64,000 bases of DNA from Modestobacter roseus (GCF_007994135.1 NZ_VLKF01000001.1:3162001-3226000); one strand, 5' to 3'; positions 16,396 to 25,685 are shown, numbered from the stretch's first letter. Numbers and translations: made by a program. Notes: generated by a model not told the origin, from the sequence alone.

Positions 16396-17199
16396 GTGAG
16401 CGCCCCCGTCGACCCGCCGCCCGCCAGCACCGCCCCGGACGCACGCCCGGTCGACGTCCTCACCGTCACCGCCGTCCGCGACGTCACGCCCGCCGTCCGC
16501 CGGGTGACCCTGCACGCCCCGGCGCCCGTGGTCGCGGCCGCGGGTCCCACGCTCTCCCTGCTCGTCCCCCGCGTGGGCGACCCCGACCCGCGCTGGCCCG
16601 CCGTGGCCCGGGACGGCCGGATCGTCTGGCCCCAGGGCAGCCACGGCGTGAGCCTGCGCAGCTACACCTCGCGCCGGCAGGACCCGTCCGCCGGCGAGGT
16701 CGACGTCGACTTCGTGCTGCACGGCGACGGGCCGGCCGCCTCTTGGGCCGCCGCGGCCGCGCCCGGCGCCCTCCTCGGCGTCGCCAGCGCGGCGCCGCTG
16801 GGTTCGGCACCCGCGGGGTGGCTGCTGCTGGCCGGCGACGAGACGGCCATCCCGGCGATCAGCCGGGTGCTGGCCGACGCCGGCCCGGACACCCGCGGGG
16901 TCGCTCTGCTCGAGGTGGCCGGGCCGGCGGAGGAGCAGGGCCTGCCCGCCCCCGCCGGGGTGGAGCTGCGCTGGCTGCACCGGGGCGGCACCGAGCCGGG
17001 CCTCAGCTCGCTGCTCACCGATGCCGTCGCGGCGCTGCCCCGTCCCGAGGGGGACGACGTCTTCGCCTGGGTGGCCGCCGAGTCCTCGGTGGTCCGGGCG
17101 GTCCGGGCCGACCTGCGCACCCGCTGGGGCCTGCGCCGCGGACAGCACCACGCCATCGGCTACTGGCGCCGCGGCCGGGCGATGTCCCCGACCGCGTGA
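16396..17199 (+). CDS. Siderophore-interacting protein (FAD-dependent ferric reductase family)
   Basis: 267 residues. The FAD-binding beta barrel carries SLRSYTSRRQD (the R-x-Y-T/S flavin motif) and EVDVDFVLHGDGPAASWAA, a hallmark of siderophore-interacting proteins such as ViuB and YqjH. The C-terminal NAD(P)H half has WLLLAGDETAIPAISRVL and FAWVAAESSVVRAVRADL. It releases iron from siderophores by reduction in the cytoplasm. It stands alone with no siderophore genes nearby. GTG at 16396 is apparently leaderless. Confidence 0.92.
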   Translation: MSAPVDPPPASTAPDARPVDVLTVTAVRDVTPAVRRVTLHAPAPVVAAAGPTLSLLVPRVGDPDPRWPAVARDGRIVWPQGSHGVSLRSYTSRRQDPSAGEVDVDFVLHGDGPAASWAAAAAPGALLGVASAAPLGSAPAGWLLLAGDETAIPAISRVLADAGPDTRGVALLEVAGPAEEQGLPAPAGVELRWLHRGGTEPGLSSLLTDAVAALPRPEGDDVFAWVAAESSVVRAVRADLRTRWGLRRGQHHAIGYWRRGRAMSPTA

Positions 17200-17303
17200 C
17201 CCCGCCTCGCAGCGTTCTCACAGGTAGCGTCCAGGCCGGACGCAGCCACGGCGACGACCGTCGCGGCATGACGACGGCCGGACCGGCTCCATCGGGGGGA
17301 ACA

Positions 17304-18029
17304 GTGACCGCCAGCAGCTCGACCACCGCGGCACCCGAGGCCCGGCTGCTCGTGGTCGACGACGAACCGAACATCCGCGAGCTGCTCTCGGCCAGCCTGC
17401 GCTTCGCCGGGTTCGAGGTGGCCACCGCCGCCGACGGCCAGCAGGCGCTGGCCATGGCCGAGGAGTTCCGCCCCGACCTGCTGGTCCTCGACGTGATGAT
17501 GCCCGGCCTCGACGGTTTCGGCGTCGTCCGCCGGATGCGGCAGAACGGCCGGCACACCCCGGTGCTGTTCCTGACCGCCCGCGACGCCGGCGAGGACAAG
17601 GTCACCGGCCTGACCCTGGGCGCGGACGACTACGTCACCAAGCCGTTCAGCCTCGACGAGGTGCTCGCCCGGATCCGGGCGGTCCTCCGCCGTGCGCAGG
17701 GCGTCCAGCAGGTCGCGGAGTCGCCGAAGCTGGTCTTCGCCGACATCGAGCTGGACGAGGAGTCGCACGAGGTCATCAAGGCCGGGAAGCTGGTCAGCCT
17801 CTCCCCCACGGAGTTCAAGCTGCTGCGCTACCTGATGACGAACGCCGGCCGGGTGCTGTCCAAGGCGCAGATCCTCGACCACGTGTGGAACTACGACTTC
17901 AACGGCGAGGCCAACGTCGTGGAGTCCTACATCTCCTACCTGCGGCGGAAGATCGACACCACCGAGCCCCGGCTGCTGCACACCCTGCGCGGCGTGGGCT
18001 ACTCGCTGCGCCTGCCGCGCGGCAGCTGA
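17304..18029 (+). CDS. OmpR-family response regulator (MprA/TcrX-like)
   Basis: 241 residues from GTG at 17304, chosen for the GGGGGGA three bases upstream; an in-frame ATG at 17268 has no ribosome-binding site. The receiver has the acidic pair in LLVVDDEPN, phospho-acceptor Asp63 in LVLDVMMPGLDG, and Lys in DDYVTKPFS. The winged helix reads LSPTEFKLLRYLMTNAGRVLSKAQILDHVW and NVVESYISYLRRKID. The partner kinase starts four bases downstream. The signal and targets are unknown; the closest family members regulate envelope or stress genes. Confidence 0.92.
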   Translation: MTASSSTTAAPEARLLVVDDEPNIRELLSASLRFAGFEVATAADGQQALAMAEEFRPDLLVLDVMMPGLDGFGVVRRMRQNGRHTPVLFLTARDAGEDKVTGLTLGADDYVTKPFSLDEVLARIRAVLRRAQGVQQVAESPKLVFADIELDEESHEVIKAGKLVSLSPTEFKLLRYLMTNAGRVLSKAQILDHVWNYDFNGEANVVESYISYLRRKIDTTEPRLLHTLRGVGYSLRLPRGS

Positions 18030-18033
18030 GCGC

Positions 18034-19653
18034 GTGACGGGCACCCCGACCGGACGGGTGCCGGGGAGCAGCAGCTCGGCCGGCACGCTCACGTCCAGCC
18101 CGGACGACGGGCAGGACGCCGCCGACGACGTCGCTCCGCCGGCGGCCGGGCAGCGGACGGCCGGTGCCCCCCGCATCCCGCTGCGGGTCACCCTGGTGGC
18201 GCTGCTGGTCGCCCTGGTCGCGCTGGCGCTGACCGCGACCGGCTTCGCCGCGACGTCACTGCTGCGCAGCTACCTGCTCGAGCAGCAGGAGCAGCAGCTG
18301 GGCAGCCTCGTCCGGGAGGTGACCAACGACCCGACGCTGGTGCAGCAGGCCTGCAGCGGCGAGGGCATCGACGTCACCGGCCGGGGCGTCTACCTGGCCT
18401 GCCTGGGCCCCGACGGGCTGATCGGGCAGTACGCCGCCCCCCAGTCCGACGACGAGCTGCCCGACCTCGGCGACCTCACCGCCGAGACGGCCGCCGGCTA
18501 CGGCAGCAAGGCGTTCACCCTCCCCGCCGTCGACCACCGCAGCTCCTGGCAGGTCGCCCTGGTCCAGGTCGCGCCGGACCGCACCCTGGTGATCGGGCAG
18601 GACCGCGCCGGCGACCAGGCGGCGCTCGAGTGGCTGGTCCGGATCCAGCTCCTGGTCGGGCTGACGGTGCTCGTCGTCCTCGGCGTCGCCGGCTACCTGC
18701 TGGTGAGCAACAGCCTGCGGCCGCTGGAGGAGGTGGAGGACACCGCCCGCGCCATCGCCGGCGGCGACCTGTCCCGCCGCGTGCCGGCGGGTGACGACCG
18801 CACCGAGATCGGCCGGCTGTCGGCCGCGCTCAACGGCATGCTCGGCCGGATCGAGAGCTCCTTCCGCGCCCAGCAGTCCTCCGAGGAGCAGGCGCGGGCC
18901 TCGGAGGCGCGGATGCGCCGGTTCGTCGCCGACGCCAGCCACGAGCTGCGCACCCCGCTCACCTCCATCCGCGGGTTCGCCGAGCTGCACCGCCAGGGCG
19001 CCGTCCGCGGCCCGGAGGACACCGGCCGGCTGATGCAGCGGATCGAGTCCGAGGCCACCCGGATGGGCTCCCTGGTCGAGGACCTCCTGCAACTGGCCCG
19101 GCTGGACCAGCAGCGCCCGCTCTCACTGGGCCCGGTCGACCTGGCACAGGTCGCCGGCGACGCCGTCCACGACGCCCGCGCCGTCCAGCCGGAGCGCGCG
19201 GTCAGCCTGCACCTGGACGACTCGCTGACCGACGCACCGGTGGTGCGCGGGGACGAGGCCCGGCTGCGCCAGGTGGTCGGCAACCTGGTCACCAACGCCC
19301 TCACCCACACCCCGGTCGACGCCCGGGTCACCGTGCGGGTCGCCGAGGACGCCGAGGACCCGGACTCCGTCGTGCTGGCGGTCTCCGACGACGGACCGGG
19401 CCTGGCCCCGGCCGACGCCGACCGGGTGTTCGAGCGCTTCTACCGCGCCGACGCCTCCCGCACGCGGGCCGCCGGGGGCACCGGCCTGGGGTTGTCGATC
19501 GTCGCCTCGCTGGTGGCCGCGCACGGCGGCCGGGTGGAGCTCACCACCGCCCCCGGCGAGGGCGCGACCTTCGCCGTCCGACTGCCCCGCTCGGGCCCTC
19601 CCGAGGTGGCCACCGAGGGGTCCGGCGACCCGGCGGAGGAGCCGGGGGCCTGA
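18034..19653 (+). CDS. Sensor histidine kinase
   Basis: 539 residues, GTG at 18034. Two membrane segments (about 49-74 and 202-224) flank an extracytoplasmic sensor of about 125 residues. Then come HAMP (about 225-280), HisKA with His303 in FVADASHELRTPLTSI, and an HATPase domain with N box NLVTNALTHTP, G1 DDGPGL, F box FERFYRAD and G2 GGTGLGLSIV. It phosphorylates the response regulator encoded just upstream. The N-terminal 45 residues are Ser/Pro-rich and cytoplasmic. Confidence 0.94.
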   Translation: MTGTPTGRVPGSSSSAGTLTSSPDDGQDAADDVAPPAAGQRTAGAPRIPLRVTLVALLVALVALALTATGFAATSLLRSYLLEQQEQQLGSLVREVTNDPTLVQQACSGEGIDVTGRGVYLACLGPDGLIGQYAAPQSDDELPDLGDLTAETAAGYGSKAFTLPAVDHRSSWQVALVQVAPDRTLVIGQDRAGDQAALEWLVRIQLLVGLTVLVVLGVAGYLLVSNSLRPLEEVEDTARAIAGGDLSRRVPAGDDRTEIGRLSAALNGMLGRIESSFRAQQSSEEQARASEARMRRFVADASHELRTPLTSIRGFAELHRQGAVRGPEDTGRLMQRIESEATRMGSLVEDLLQLARLDQQRPLSLGPVDLAQVAGDAVHDARAVQPERAVSLHLDDSLTDAPVVRGDEARLRQVVGNLVTNALTHTPVDARVTVRVAEDAEDPDSVVLAVSDDGPGLAPADADRVFERFYRADASRTRAAGGTGLGLSIVASLVAAHGGRVELTTAPGEGATFAVRLPRSGPPEVATEGSGDPAEEPGA

Positions 19654-19692
19654 CGAGTAGGGCCATGACGGACACTGGTGCCGGGAATCCCC

Positions 19693-19708
19693 ACCACGTT
19701 GATGTGGT
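19693..19708 (+). promoter_or_regulatory. Operator-like inverted repeat before cysD
   Basis: ACCAC-GTTGAT-GTGGT, 50 bases before the cysD start, in the gap after the histidine kinase. A TAGGGC box at 19658-19663 could be the -10, which would put the repeat in the 5' leader. Suggests repression or a structured leader. Weak evidence. Confidence 0.35.
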
Positions 19709-19757
19709 TGGCCCACTGAACCGCCGCCCCTGCCGCCGTCCCCGGGAGCTCGACAGC

Positions 19758-20678
19758 GTGACGCCGCTCGACGCACTGCCCGACCACCGGCTCACCCAGC
19801 TGCAGACGCTGGAGGCCGAGTCCGTCCACGTCATCCGCGAGGTGGCCGCGGAGTCCGAGCGCCCGGTGCTCCTGTTCTCCGGCGGCAAGGACTCCATCGT
19901 CATGCTGGAGCTCGCCCGCAAGGCGTTCGCCCCGGCGCGCATCCCCTTCCCGGTGATGCACGTCGACACCGGGCTGAACTTCCCCGAGGTGCTGGAGTTC
20001 CGCGACAAGCGGGTCGCCGAGCTCGGCGTGGAGCTGGTGGTCGCCTCGGTGCCCGACGCGATCGCCGCCGGCACCGTGCGCGAGGAGCCCAACGGTTCCC
20101 GCAACCGGATCCAGACCCCGGTGCTGCTGGACGCGGTCGAGCAGCACGGCTTCACCGCGCTGTTCGGCGGTGCCCGCCGCGACGAGGACAAGGCCCGCGC
20201 GAAGGAGCGGATGTTCTCCTTCCGCGACGAGTTCGGTCAGTGGGACCCGAAGAACCAGCGACCGGAGTTGTGGGACCTCTACAACGGCCGCACCCACCAG
20301 GGCGAGTCGATCCGGGTGTTCCCGCTGTCGAACTGGACCGAGCTGGACATCTGGGGCTACATCGCCCAGGAGGAGATCGCCATCCCGCAGCTCTACCTGG
20401 CCCAGGAGCGGGACGTCGTCGACCGGGCCGGGATGCTGTACGCGGTCAACGAGTTCATCACGCCGAAGGACGGCGAGACGGTACTGCACGAGAGCGTGCG
20501 CTACCGCACCGTCGGTGACGCCAACCTGACCGCCGCGGTCCGCTCGACGGCCACCACGGTCGAGGAGGTCATCGCCGAGATCGCGGTGACCCGGCTGACC
20601 GAGCGGGGCGCCACCCGCGGCGACGACAAGGTCAGCGACGCGGCGATGGAGGACCGGAAGAAGGAGGGGTACTTCTGA
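19758..20678 (+). CDS. cysD: Sulfate adenylyltransferase subunit 2
   Basis: 306 residues. GTG at 19758 gives the family N-terminus (LTQLQTLEAESVHVIREV); longer upstream extensions in frame are not coding. The PP-loop SGGKDSIVMLELA binds ATP, and FGGARRDEDKARAKER is the CysD-typical loop. With CysN it makes adenosine 5'-phosphosulfate from sulfate and ATP, the first step of sulfate assimilation. The stop overlaps cysN (TGATG), so the two form one operon. Confidence 0.96.
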   Translation: MTPLDALPDHRLTQLQTLEAESVHVIREVAAESERPVLLFSGGKDSIVMLELARKAFAPARIPFPVMHVDTGLNFPEVLEFRDKRVAELGVELVVASVPDAIAAGTVREEPNGSRNRIQTPVLLDAVEQHGFTALFGGARRDEDKARAKERMFSFRDEFGQWDPKNQRPELWDLYNGRTHQGESIRVFPLSNWTELDIWGYIAQEEIAIPQLYLAQERDVVDRAGMLYAVNEFITPKDGETVLHESVRYRTVGDANLTAAVRSTATTVEEVIAEIAVTRLTERGATRGDDKVSDAAMEDRKKEGYF

Positions 20679-21979
20679 TGAGCGCTCTCTCCCAGGCGGC
20701 CGCCGAGATCGCCACCGCCCGCAAGGACATCCTGCGGATCGCCACCGCCGGCTCGGTCGACGACGGCAAGAGCACCCTCATCGGGCGGCTGCTGTTCGAC
20801 AGCAAGGCCGTGTTCGAGGACCAGTACGCCGCGATCGAGCGGGCCAGCCGTGGCGACTACGTCGACCTGGCGCTGCTCACCGACGGCCTGCGCGCCGAGC
20901 GCGAGCAGGGCATCACCATCGACGTCGCCTACCGGTACTTCACCACCCCGCGGCGCACCTTCATCCTGGCCGACACCCCCGGGCACGTGCAGTACACCCG
21001 GAACATGGTCACCGGCGCCTCGACGGCGGACCTGGCGATCGTGCTCGTCGACGCCCGCAAGGGCATGGTCGAGCAGAGCCGCCGGCACGCCTTCCTCGCC
21101 TCGCTGCTGCGGGTGCCGCACCTGGTGGTCGCGGTCAACAAGATGGACCTCGTCGACTGGTCCGAGTCCGTCTACGAGGGCATCCGCGAGGAGTTCACCG
21201 CCTTCGCCACCAAGCTCGAGGTCCCCGACGTCACCGTCGTCCCGATCTCGGCGCTGCAGGGCGACAACGTCGTCACCCGCTCGGCGAACATGCCCTGGTA
21301 CGAGGGCACCTCGCTGCTGCACCACCTCGAGCACGTGCACGTCGCCAGCGACCGGAACCTGGTCGACACCCGGTTCCCGGTGCAGTACGTCATCCGCCCG
21401 CAGGTCCTGGGTCCTGACAGCGCTGCGTTCCACGACTACCGCGGCTACGCCGGCCGGGTCTCCGGCGGTGTGCTGCGCCCCGGTGACGAGGTGCAGGTGC
21501 TGCCCAGCGGCCTGACCACGACGATCGCCGGCATCGACGGCCCCGACGGCCCGGTGGAGGCGGCGTTCCCGCCCATGTCGGTCACCGTCCGGCTCACCGA
21601 CGACCTCGACGTGTCCCGCGGCGACCTGATCTGCCGCCCGCAGAACGCCCCGCAGGTCACCCAGGACCTCGACGCGATGGTCTGCTGGATGTCCGACCAG
21701 CCGTTGCAGGCCCGGCAGCGGCTGGCGGTCAAGCACACCACCCGCTCGGTGCGCGCGATGGTCAAGGACGTGCAGTACCGGCTGGACGTGAACACGCTGC
21801 ACCGCGACCTCGAGGCGGGCAGCCTCGGGCTCAACGACATCGGCCGGGTCACGCTGCGCACCACGCAACCGCTGTTCGTCGACGACTACCACCGCAACCG
21901 GGCGACCGGGCGGTTCATCCTCATCGACGAGTCCACCAACGCCACCGTCGGCGCCGGGATGCTCACCCCCGCCCGCTGA
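20678..21979 (+). CDS. cysN: Sulfate adenylyltransferase subunit 1 (GTPase)
   Basis: 433 residues of the EF-Tu-like GTPase family. G1 is GSVDDGKSTL (about 25-34), G2 region REQGITIDVAYRYF, G3 DTPGH, and G4 NKMD. It drives APS formation by CysD through GTP hydrolysis. The protein ends after the C-terminal beta barrel (LINES-like FILIDESTNATVGAGM), so unlike mycobacterial CysNC there is no fused APS kinase, and no cysC or cysH is in the window. Confidence 0.96.
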   Translation: MSALSQAAAEIATARKDILRIATAGSVDDGKSTLIGRLLFDSKAVFEDQYAAIERASRGDYVDLALLTDGLRAEREQGITIDVAYRYFTTPRRTFILADTPGHVQYTRNMVTGASTADLAIVLVDARKGMVEQSRRHAFLASLLRVPHLVVAVNKMDLVDWSESVYEGIREEFTAFATKLEVPDVTVVPISALQGDNVVTRSANMPWYEGTSLLHHLEHVHVASDRNLVDTRFPVQYVIRPQVLGPDSAAFHDYRGYAGRVSGGVLRPGDEVQVLPSGLTTTIAGIDGPDGPVEAAFPPMSVTVRLTDDLDVSRGDLICRPQNAPQVTQDLDAMVCWMSDQPLQARQRLAVKHTTRSVRAMVKDVQYRLDVNTLHRDLEAGSLGLNDIGRVTLRTTQPLFVDDYHRNRATGRFILIDESTNATVGAGMLTPAR

Positions 21980-22023
21980 GGCAGCGCCCTCCGCCGTCCC
22001 CGGCCTCCGCCCGATCCAGCTCT

Positions 22024-22084
22024 CGGCGCCGAAACCCAACCCGGTTTCGGCGCCGAAACCTGGCCGGGTTTCGGCGCCGAAACC
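22024..22084. repeat. Three evenly spaced palindromes (24-bp period)
   Basis: GGTTTCGGCGCCGAAACC occurs perfectly at 22043-22060 and 22067-22084, and a partial copy (CTCGGCGCCGAAACC) at 22022-22036. Centres lie exactly 24 bases apart. It fills the gap between convergent cysN and coxM, so each palindrome could also act as a terminator. Confidence 0.85.
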
Positions 22085-22087
22085 GGG

Positions 22088-22906
22088 TCAGGACGACGCG
22101 GCGGCGGTCTCCAGGGCGCGGCGGGTGAGCAGCCGGGCCAGGTGCCGGCGGTAGTCGGCGTCGGCGTGCATGTCCGACGACGGCGACAGGCCCTGGTCGG
22201 CCAGCGCGGCGGCGTCGGCGATCGACGCCCCGCCGGCCAGCGCCTCCTCGGTCGCGGTGGCCCGGACGACGGCGCCGGCCATGTTGGCCAGCGCCACCCG
22301 GCCCTGCACCGCGGCGGCGGCGACGATCGGCCAGTCGTTCTCCCGGCGGGTGAACTTCTCGTAGCCCCAGCCCGCGGCCCCGGTGCGCGGCACCCGGACC
22401 TCCACCACCAGCTCGTCGGGCTCCAGCGCCGTCTCGAAGAAGCCCAGCCAGAACGCGGTCACCGGCACGGCGCGCCGCCCGCCGGGGCCCTGCAGGACGA
22501 CGTCCCCGCCCAGCGCGAGCAGCGCGGTGGGCAGGTCGGAGGCGGGATCGCTGTGCGCGACCGTGCCGCCGAGGGTGCCCCGGTGGCGCACCTGCGGGTC
22601 GCCGACCCGGCCGGCGACGTGCGGCAGCAGCGGCACCTCGGCAGCGGCGACGGCGGAGCGCTGCAGCTCGTGGTGCCGGGTGCCGGCGCCGATGGCCACC
22701 TCCTCCCCCTCCACCCGCACGTAGGAGAGGTCGGGGATGCCGCTGATGTCGACCAGCACCGCGGGCACGGCCAGCCGCAGCTTCATCAGCGGCAGCAGCG
22801 AGTGCCCACCGGCCAGCACCTTGGCGTCGTCGCCGTGCTCGGTCAGCGCGTCCAGCGCCTCCTCGACCGACCGGGCGCGGACCAGCTCGAACGGCGCGGG
22901 GATCAC
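22088..22906 (-). CDS. coxM: FAD-binding subunit of a molybdenum hydroxylase (CO dehydrogenase medium subunit-like)
   Basis: 272 residues, GTG at 22906 overlapping the coxS stop (GTGA). FAD contacts are the loops LAGGHSLLPLMKLRL near residue 32 and TLGGTVAHSDPASDLP near residue 110. Electrons pass from the CoxS iron-sulfur clusters to this FAD. The C-terminal CODH_FAD_C domain ends in DYRRHLARLLTRRAL. It is the last gene of coxL-S-M. Confidence 0.9.
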   Translation of the reverse strand: MIPAPFELVRARSVEEALDALTEHGDDAKVLAGGHSLLPLMKLRLAVPAVLVDISGIPDLSYVRVEGEEVAIGAGTRHHELQRSAVAAAEVPLLPHVAGRVGDPQVRHRGTLGGTVAHSDPASDLPTALLALGGDVVLQGPGGRRAVPVTAFWLGFFETALEPDELVVEVRVPRTGAAGWGYEKFTRRENDWPIVAAAAVQGRVALANMAGAVVRATATEEALAGGASIADAAALADQGLSPSSDMHADADYRRHLARLLTRRALETAAASS

Positions 22907-23403
22907 CGCTGCACCTGCGCCTGGGGCACCTGGCCGGCGGCCGGGCCGGCCTGCGCCGCGGCCTGCACCGCACGGACGATGTTGTGGTAGCCGGTGCACC
23001 GGCAGAGGTTGCCCTCCAGGCCCTCGCGGACCTCCCGGTCGCTCGGGTCGGGGTTGTCGGCGAGCACCCCGATCGCGGCCAGCACCATCCCGGGGGTGCA
23101 GAAGCCGCACTGCAGCCCGTGCTCGGCGCGGAAGGCGGCCTGCACCGGGTGCAGCTCGCCGTCCGGACCGGCCAGCCCCTCCAGGGTGGTCACCTGCGCC
23201 CCGTCGGTCTGCGCGGCGAGCACGGTGCAGCTCTTCACCGTGAGCCCGTCGACGACGACGGTGCACGCGCCGCAGGACGTCGAGTCGCAGCCGATGTTGG
23301 TGGCGGTCAGCCCGCAGGCGTCCCGCAGCCAGTGCGCCAGCAGCATCCGCGGCTCCACGTCGTCGGTGCGCTCCTGGCCGTTGACCGTGATCGAGACCTT
23401 CAC
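22903..23403 (-). CDS. coxS: 2Fe-2S subunit of a molybdenum hydroxylase (CO dehydrogenase small subunit-like)
   Basis: 166 residues, GTG at 23403. The N-terminal plant-type cluster is bound by GCDSTSCGACTVVVDG plus a later Cys (VKSC). The C-terminal helical domain binds the second cluster with QCGFCTPGM and LCRCTGYHNI. All eight cysteines are present. It overlaps coxL upstream and coxM downstream by four bases, implying tight stoichiometric translation. Confidence 0.94.
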   Translation of the reverse strand: MKVSITVNGQERTDDVEPRMLLAHWLRDACGLTATNIGCDSTSCGACTVVVDGLTVKSCTVLAAQTDGAQVTTLEGLAGPDGELHPVQAAFRAEHGLQCGFCTPGMVLAAIGVLADNPDPSDREVREGLEGNLCRCTGYHNIVRAVQAAAQAGPAAGQVPQAQVQR

Positions 23404-25685
23404 CGGTCCCCCTCCTGCCGTGCCTGCTGGATCGCCCGCCACACCCGCATCGGGGTGGTGGGCATGTCGATGTGCCGGACGCCGAGGTGGGCGACGGCGT
23501 CGATGACGGCGTTCTGCGTCGCCGGGGTGGAGCCGATCGTGCCCGCCTCGCCGATGCCCTTGGCGCCGAGCGGGTTCACCGGCGTCGGGGTGGCCATCTC
23601 GACCAGCTCGAAGCTGGGCAGCTCGGTGGCGGAGATGAACGGGTAGTCCGCCAGCGTCGAGGTGGTCGGGTTGCCGTCGGCGTCGTACAGGACCTCCTCC
23701 AGCAGGGCCTGCGCGACGCCCTGGGCGAGCCCGCCGTGGCGCTGCCCGTCGGCCAGCAGCGGGTTGAGGATCGTGCCGGCGTCGTCGACGGCGACCACCC
23801 GGACGACCTCGGCCTTGCCCGACTCCACATCGACCTCGACGACGACGACGTGCGCGCCGAAGGGGAACGTGGGCGCCGCGGCGGAGAAGGTGGTGCGCAC
23901 CAGCAACGGCTCGTCGGCCGCGAGCTCGGCGAAGCCCACCCCGCTGCCCGGGGAGCCCTTCACCGCCATCCCGGCCAGGCCGAGGTCGACGACGAGGTCG
24001 GCGGGGTCCACCTCCAGCCGCTCGGCGGCGCGGGCGCGGGCCAGCTCGACCAGCTCCCCGGCGGCCTGGTGCACCGCCGCACCGCCCTGCTGGAGGCTGC
24101 GGGAGCCCATCGTGCCGCCGCCCCTCGGCACCAGGTCGGTGTCGCCGTGCAGCACCGTGATCTTCTCGATCGGGATGCCGAGCTGGTCACTGGCGATCAT
24201 CGCCCAGGCTGTGGCGTGACCCTGCCCGTGCGGGGAGGTGCCGGTGAGGATCGTCGCCGTCCCGTCGGGGTGGACCTCGATCGACGCGTCCTCGGTCGGG
24301 GCGCCCGACTCGCCGCCGGCGCCGGTGATCTCCACGTAGACCGATAGCCCGATGCCCAGCTGGCGGACCTCGCCGGCCGACCGCCGGCGGGCCTGCTCGG
24401 CGCGGAGCTCGGCGTAGCCCGCGGCGTCGAGGGCCTTCTCCAGCGCGGCGGCGTAGTCGCCGGTGTCGTAGGTCGCGCCCATCGCCGTGGTGTGCGGGGT
24501 GTCGAACGGCGGGACGACGTTGATCCGCCTCACCTCGGCCGGGTCCATGCCGATCTCGGCGGCGAAGAGGTCGACGGCCCGTTCCACCGCCGCGGTGGCC
24601 TCCGGCCGGCCGGCGCCCCGGTAGGCGCCGATCGACGTCGTGTTCGTGGCCAGCACCCGGGCCTGGGCGTGCACCCGGGGGAAGGCGTAGACACCCGGGG
24701 TCATCAGCATGGTCAGCGTCGGCAGCACCACGGCGAACCGCGGGTAGGCGCCGGCGTCCTGGTCGGCGACCAGGCTGTAGGCCTCGATCGTCCCGTCGCG
24801 CCGCCCGCCGATGGCGATCTGGTGGTCCTGACCGCGGCCGTGCAGCATCCCGACGAGGTTCTCCGAGCGGCTCTCCGACCAGCGGACGGGGCGCTGCACG
24901 AGCTTCGCCAGCTGGGCCACGAGGGCGAACTCGGGGTCGGCGCCGATCTTGGCCCCGAACCCGCCACCGACGGCGGGGGTGATCAGGTGCACCAGGTCGG
25001 GGTCCAGGCCGAGCCAGCCGGCCACCTGCGCCTTGGCCATCTGGGCACCCTGGTTGGAGCACCACAGGGTGACCCGCCCGTCCTCGCCCCAGACCGCGGA
25101 TGCGGCGCGGGTCTCCAGCGGCACCGGCGCGACCCGCTGGTTCACGATCCGGTGCCGGACGACGACCTCGCAGCCGGCGAAGAAGTCCTCGGGCGCCGGT
25201 TCGCCGAAGGAGGCGACGAGGTTGGTGCCGACCTCCGGGAACAGGACGACGTCGTCGCTGGCCGCCGCTGCCGTGCCGACGACGGCCGGCAGGGGGTCGA
25301 TGTCGACCGCGACGAGCTCGGCGGCGTCCTCGCCCTGGTAGCGCTCCTCGGTGAGGACGACGGCGATGACGTCGCCGACGAAGCGCACCACGTCGGAGGC
25401 CAGCCAGGGACGGGTGAACGACTCGTGGACGAACGGGAACCCGGTCGGGATGGGCGCCAGGTCGGTCAGGTCGGCCGCGGTGACCACCGCGACCACCCCG
25501 GGCGCCTCCCGCGCCGCGGCGGTGTCGACCGACAGCACGCGGCCGTGCGCGACCGGCGAGCGGACCAGCGTGGCGTGCAGGGCTCCGGTGAGCCGGTCGT
25601 CGGCGAGGTCGTCGGTGTACACCGCCCCGCGGGTGAGGAACAGCGGGTCCTCCGTGCGGACGACCCGGGTGCCGAGGATGCTCAT
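23400..25685 (-). CDS. coxL: Molybdopterin-binding large subunit, form II CO dehydrogenase / xanthine dehydrogenase family
   Basis: 761 residues, ATG at 25685. Molybdopterin-binding segments include GGGFGAKIGADPEFALVA and QGGAAVHQAAGELVEL, and the catalytic Glu lies in GAKGIGEAGTIG near the C-terminus. The active-site loop reads AYRGAGR (354-360), the form II pattern, not the AYxCSFR of proven form I CO dehydrogenase. The substrate could therefore be CO or another small molecule, aldehyde or purine. Gene order L-S-M differs from the common M-S-L. No accessory (coxD/E/F) genes are adjacent. Confidence 0.9.
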   Translation of the reverse strand: MSILGTRVVRTEDPLFLTRGAVYTDDLADDRLTGALHATLVRSPVAHGRVLSVDTAAAREAPGVVAVVTAADLTDLAPIPTGFPFVHESFTRPWLASDVVRFVGDVIAVVLTEERYQGEDAAELVAVDIDPLPAVVGTAAAASDDVVLFPEVGTNLVASFGEPAPEDFFAGCEVVVRHRIVNQRVAPVPLETRAASAVWGEDGRVTLWCSNQGAQMAKAQVAGWLGLDPDLVHLITPAVGGGFGAKIGADPEFALVAQLAKLVQRPVRWSESRSENLVGMLHGRGQDHQIAIGGRRDGTIEAYSLVADQDAGAYPRFAVVLPTLTMLMTPGVYAFPRVHAQARVLATNTTSIGAYRGAGRPEATAAVERAVDLFAAEIGMDPAEVRRINVVPPFDTPHTTAMGATYDTGDYAAALEKALDAAGYAELRAEQARRRSAGEVRQLGIGLSVYVEITGAGGESGAPTEDASIEVHPDGTATILTGTSPHGQGHATAWAMIASDQLGIPIEKITVLHGDTDLVPRGGGTMGSRSLQQGGAAVHQAAGELVELARARAAERLEVDPADLVVDLGLAGMAVKGSPGSGVGFAELAADEPLLVRTTFSAAAPTFPFGAHVVVVEVDVESGKAEVVRVVAVDDAGTILNPLLADGQRHGGLAQGVAQALLEEVLYDADGNPTTSTLADYPFISATELPSFELVEMATPTPVNPLGAKGIGEAGTIGSTPATQNAVIDAVAHLGVRHIDMPTTPMRVWRAIQQARQEGDR

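Noticed and set aside
19678-19719. 13-codon ORF before cysD as a second cysteine leader peptide
   Set aside because: GTG...TGA reads MPGIPTTLMWLAH with no Cys residue and no ribosome-binding site, unlike the peptide at 2416-2490.
22022-22087. Possible CRISPR-like short array
   Set aside because: The regular 24-base spacing leaves only 6-base gaps of similar sequence and no unique spacers; no cas genes are present.
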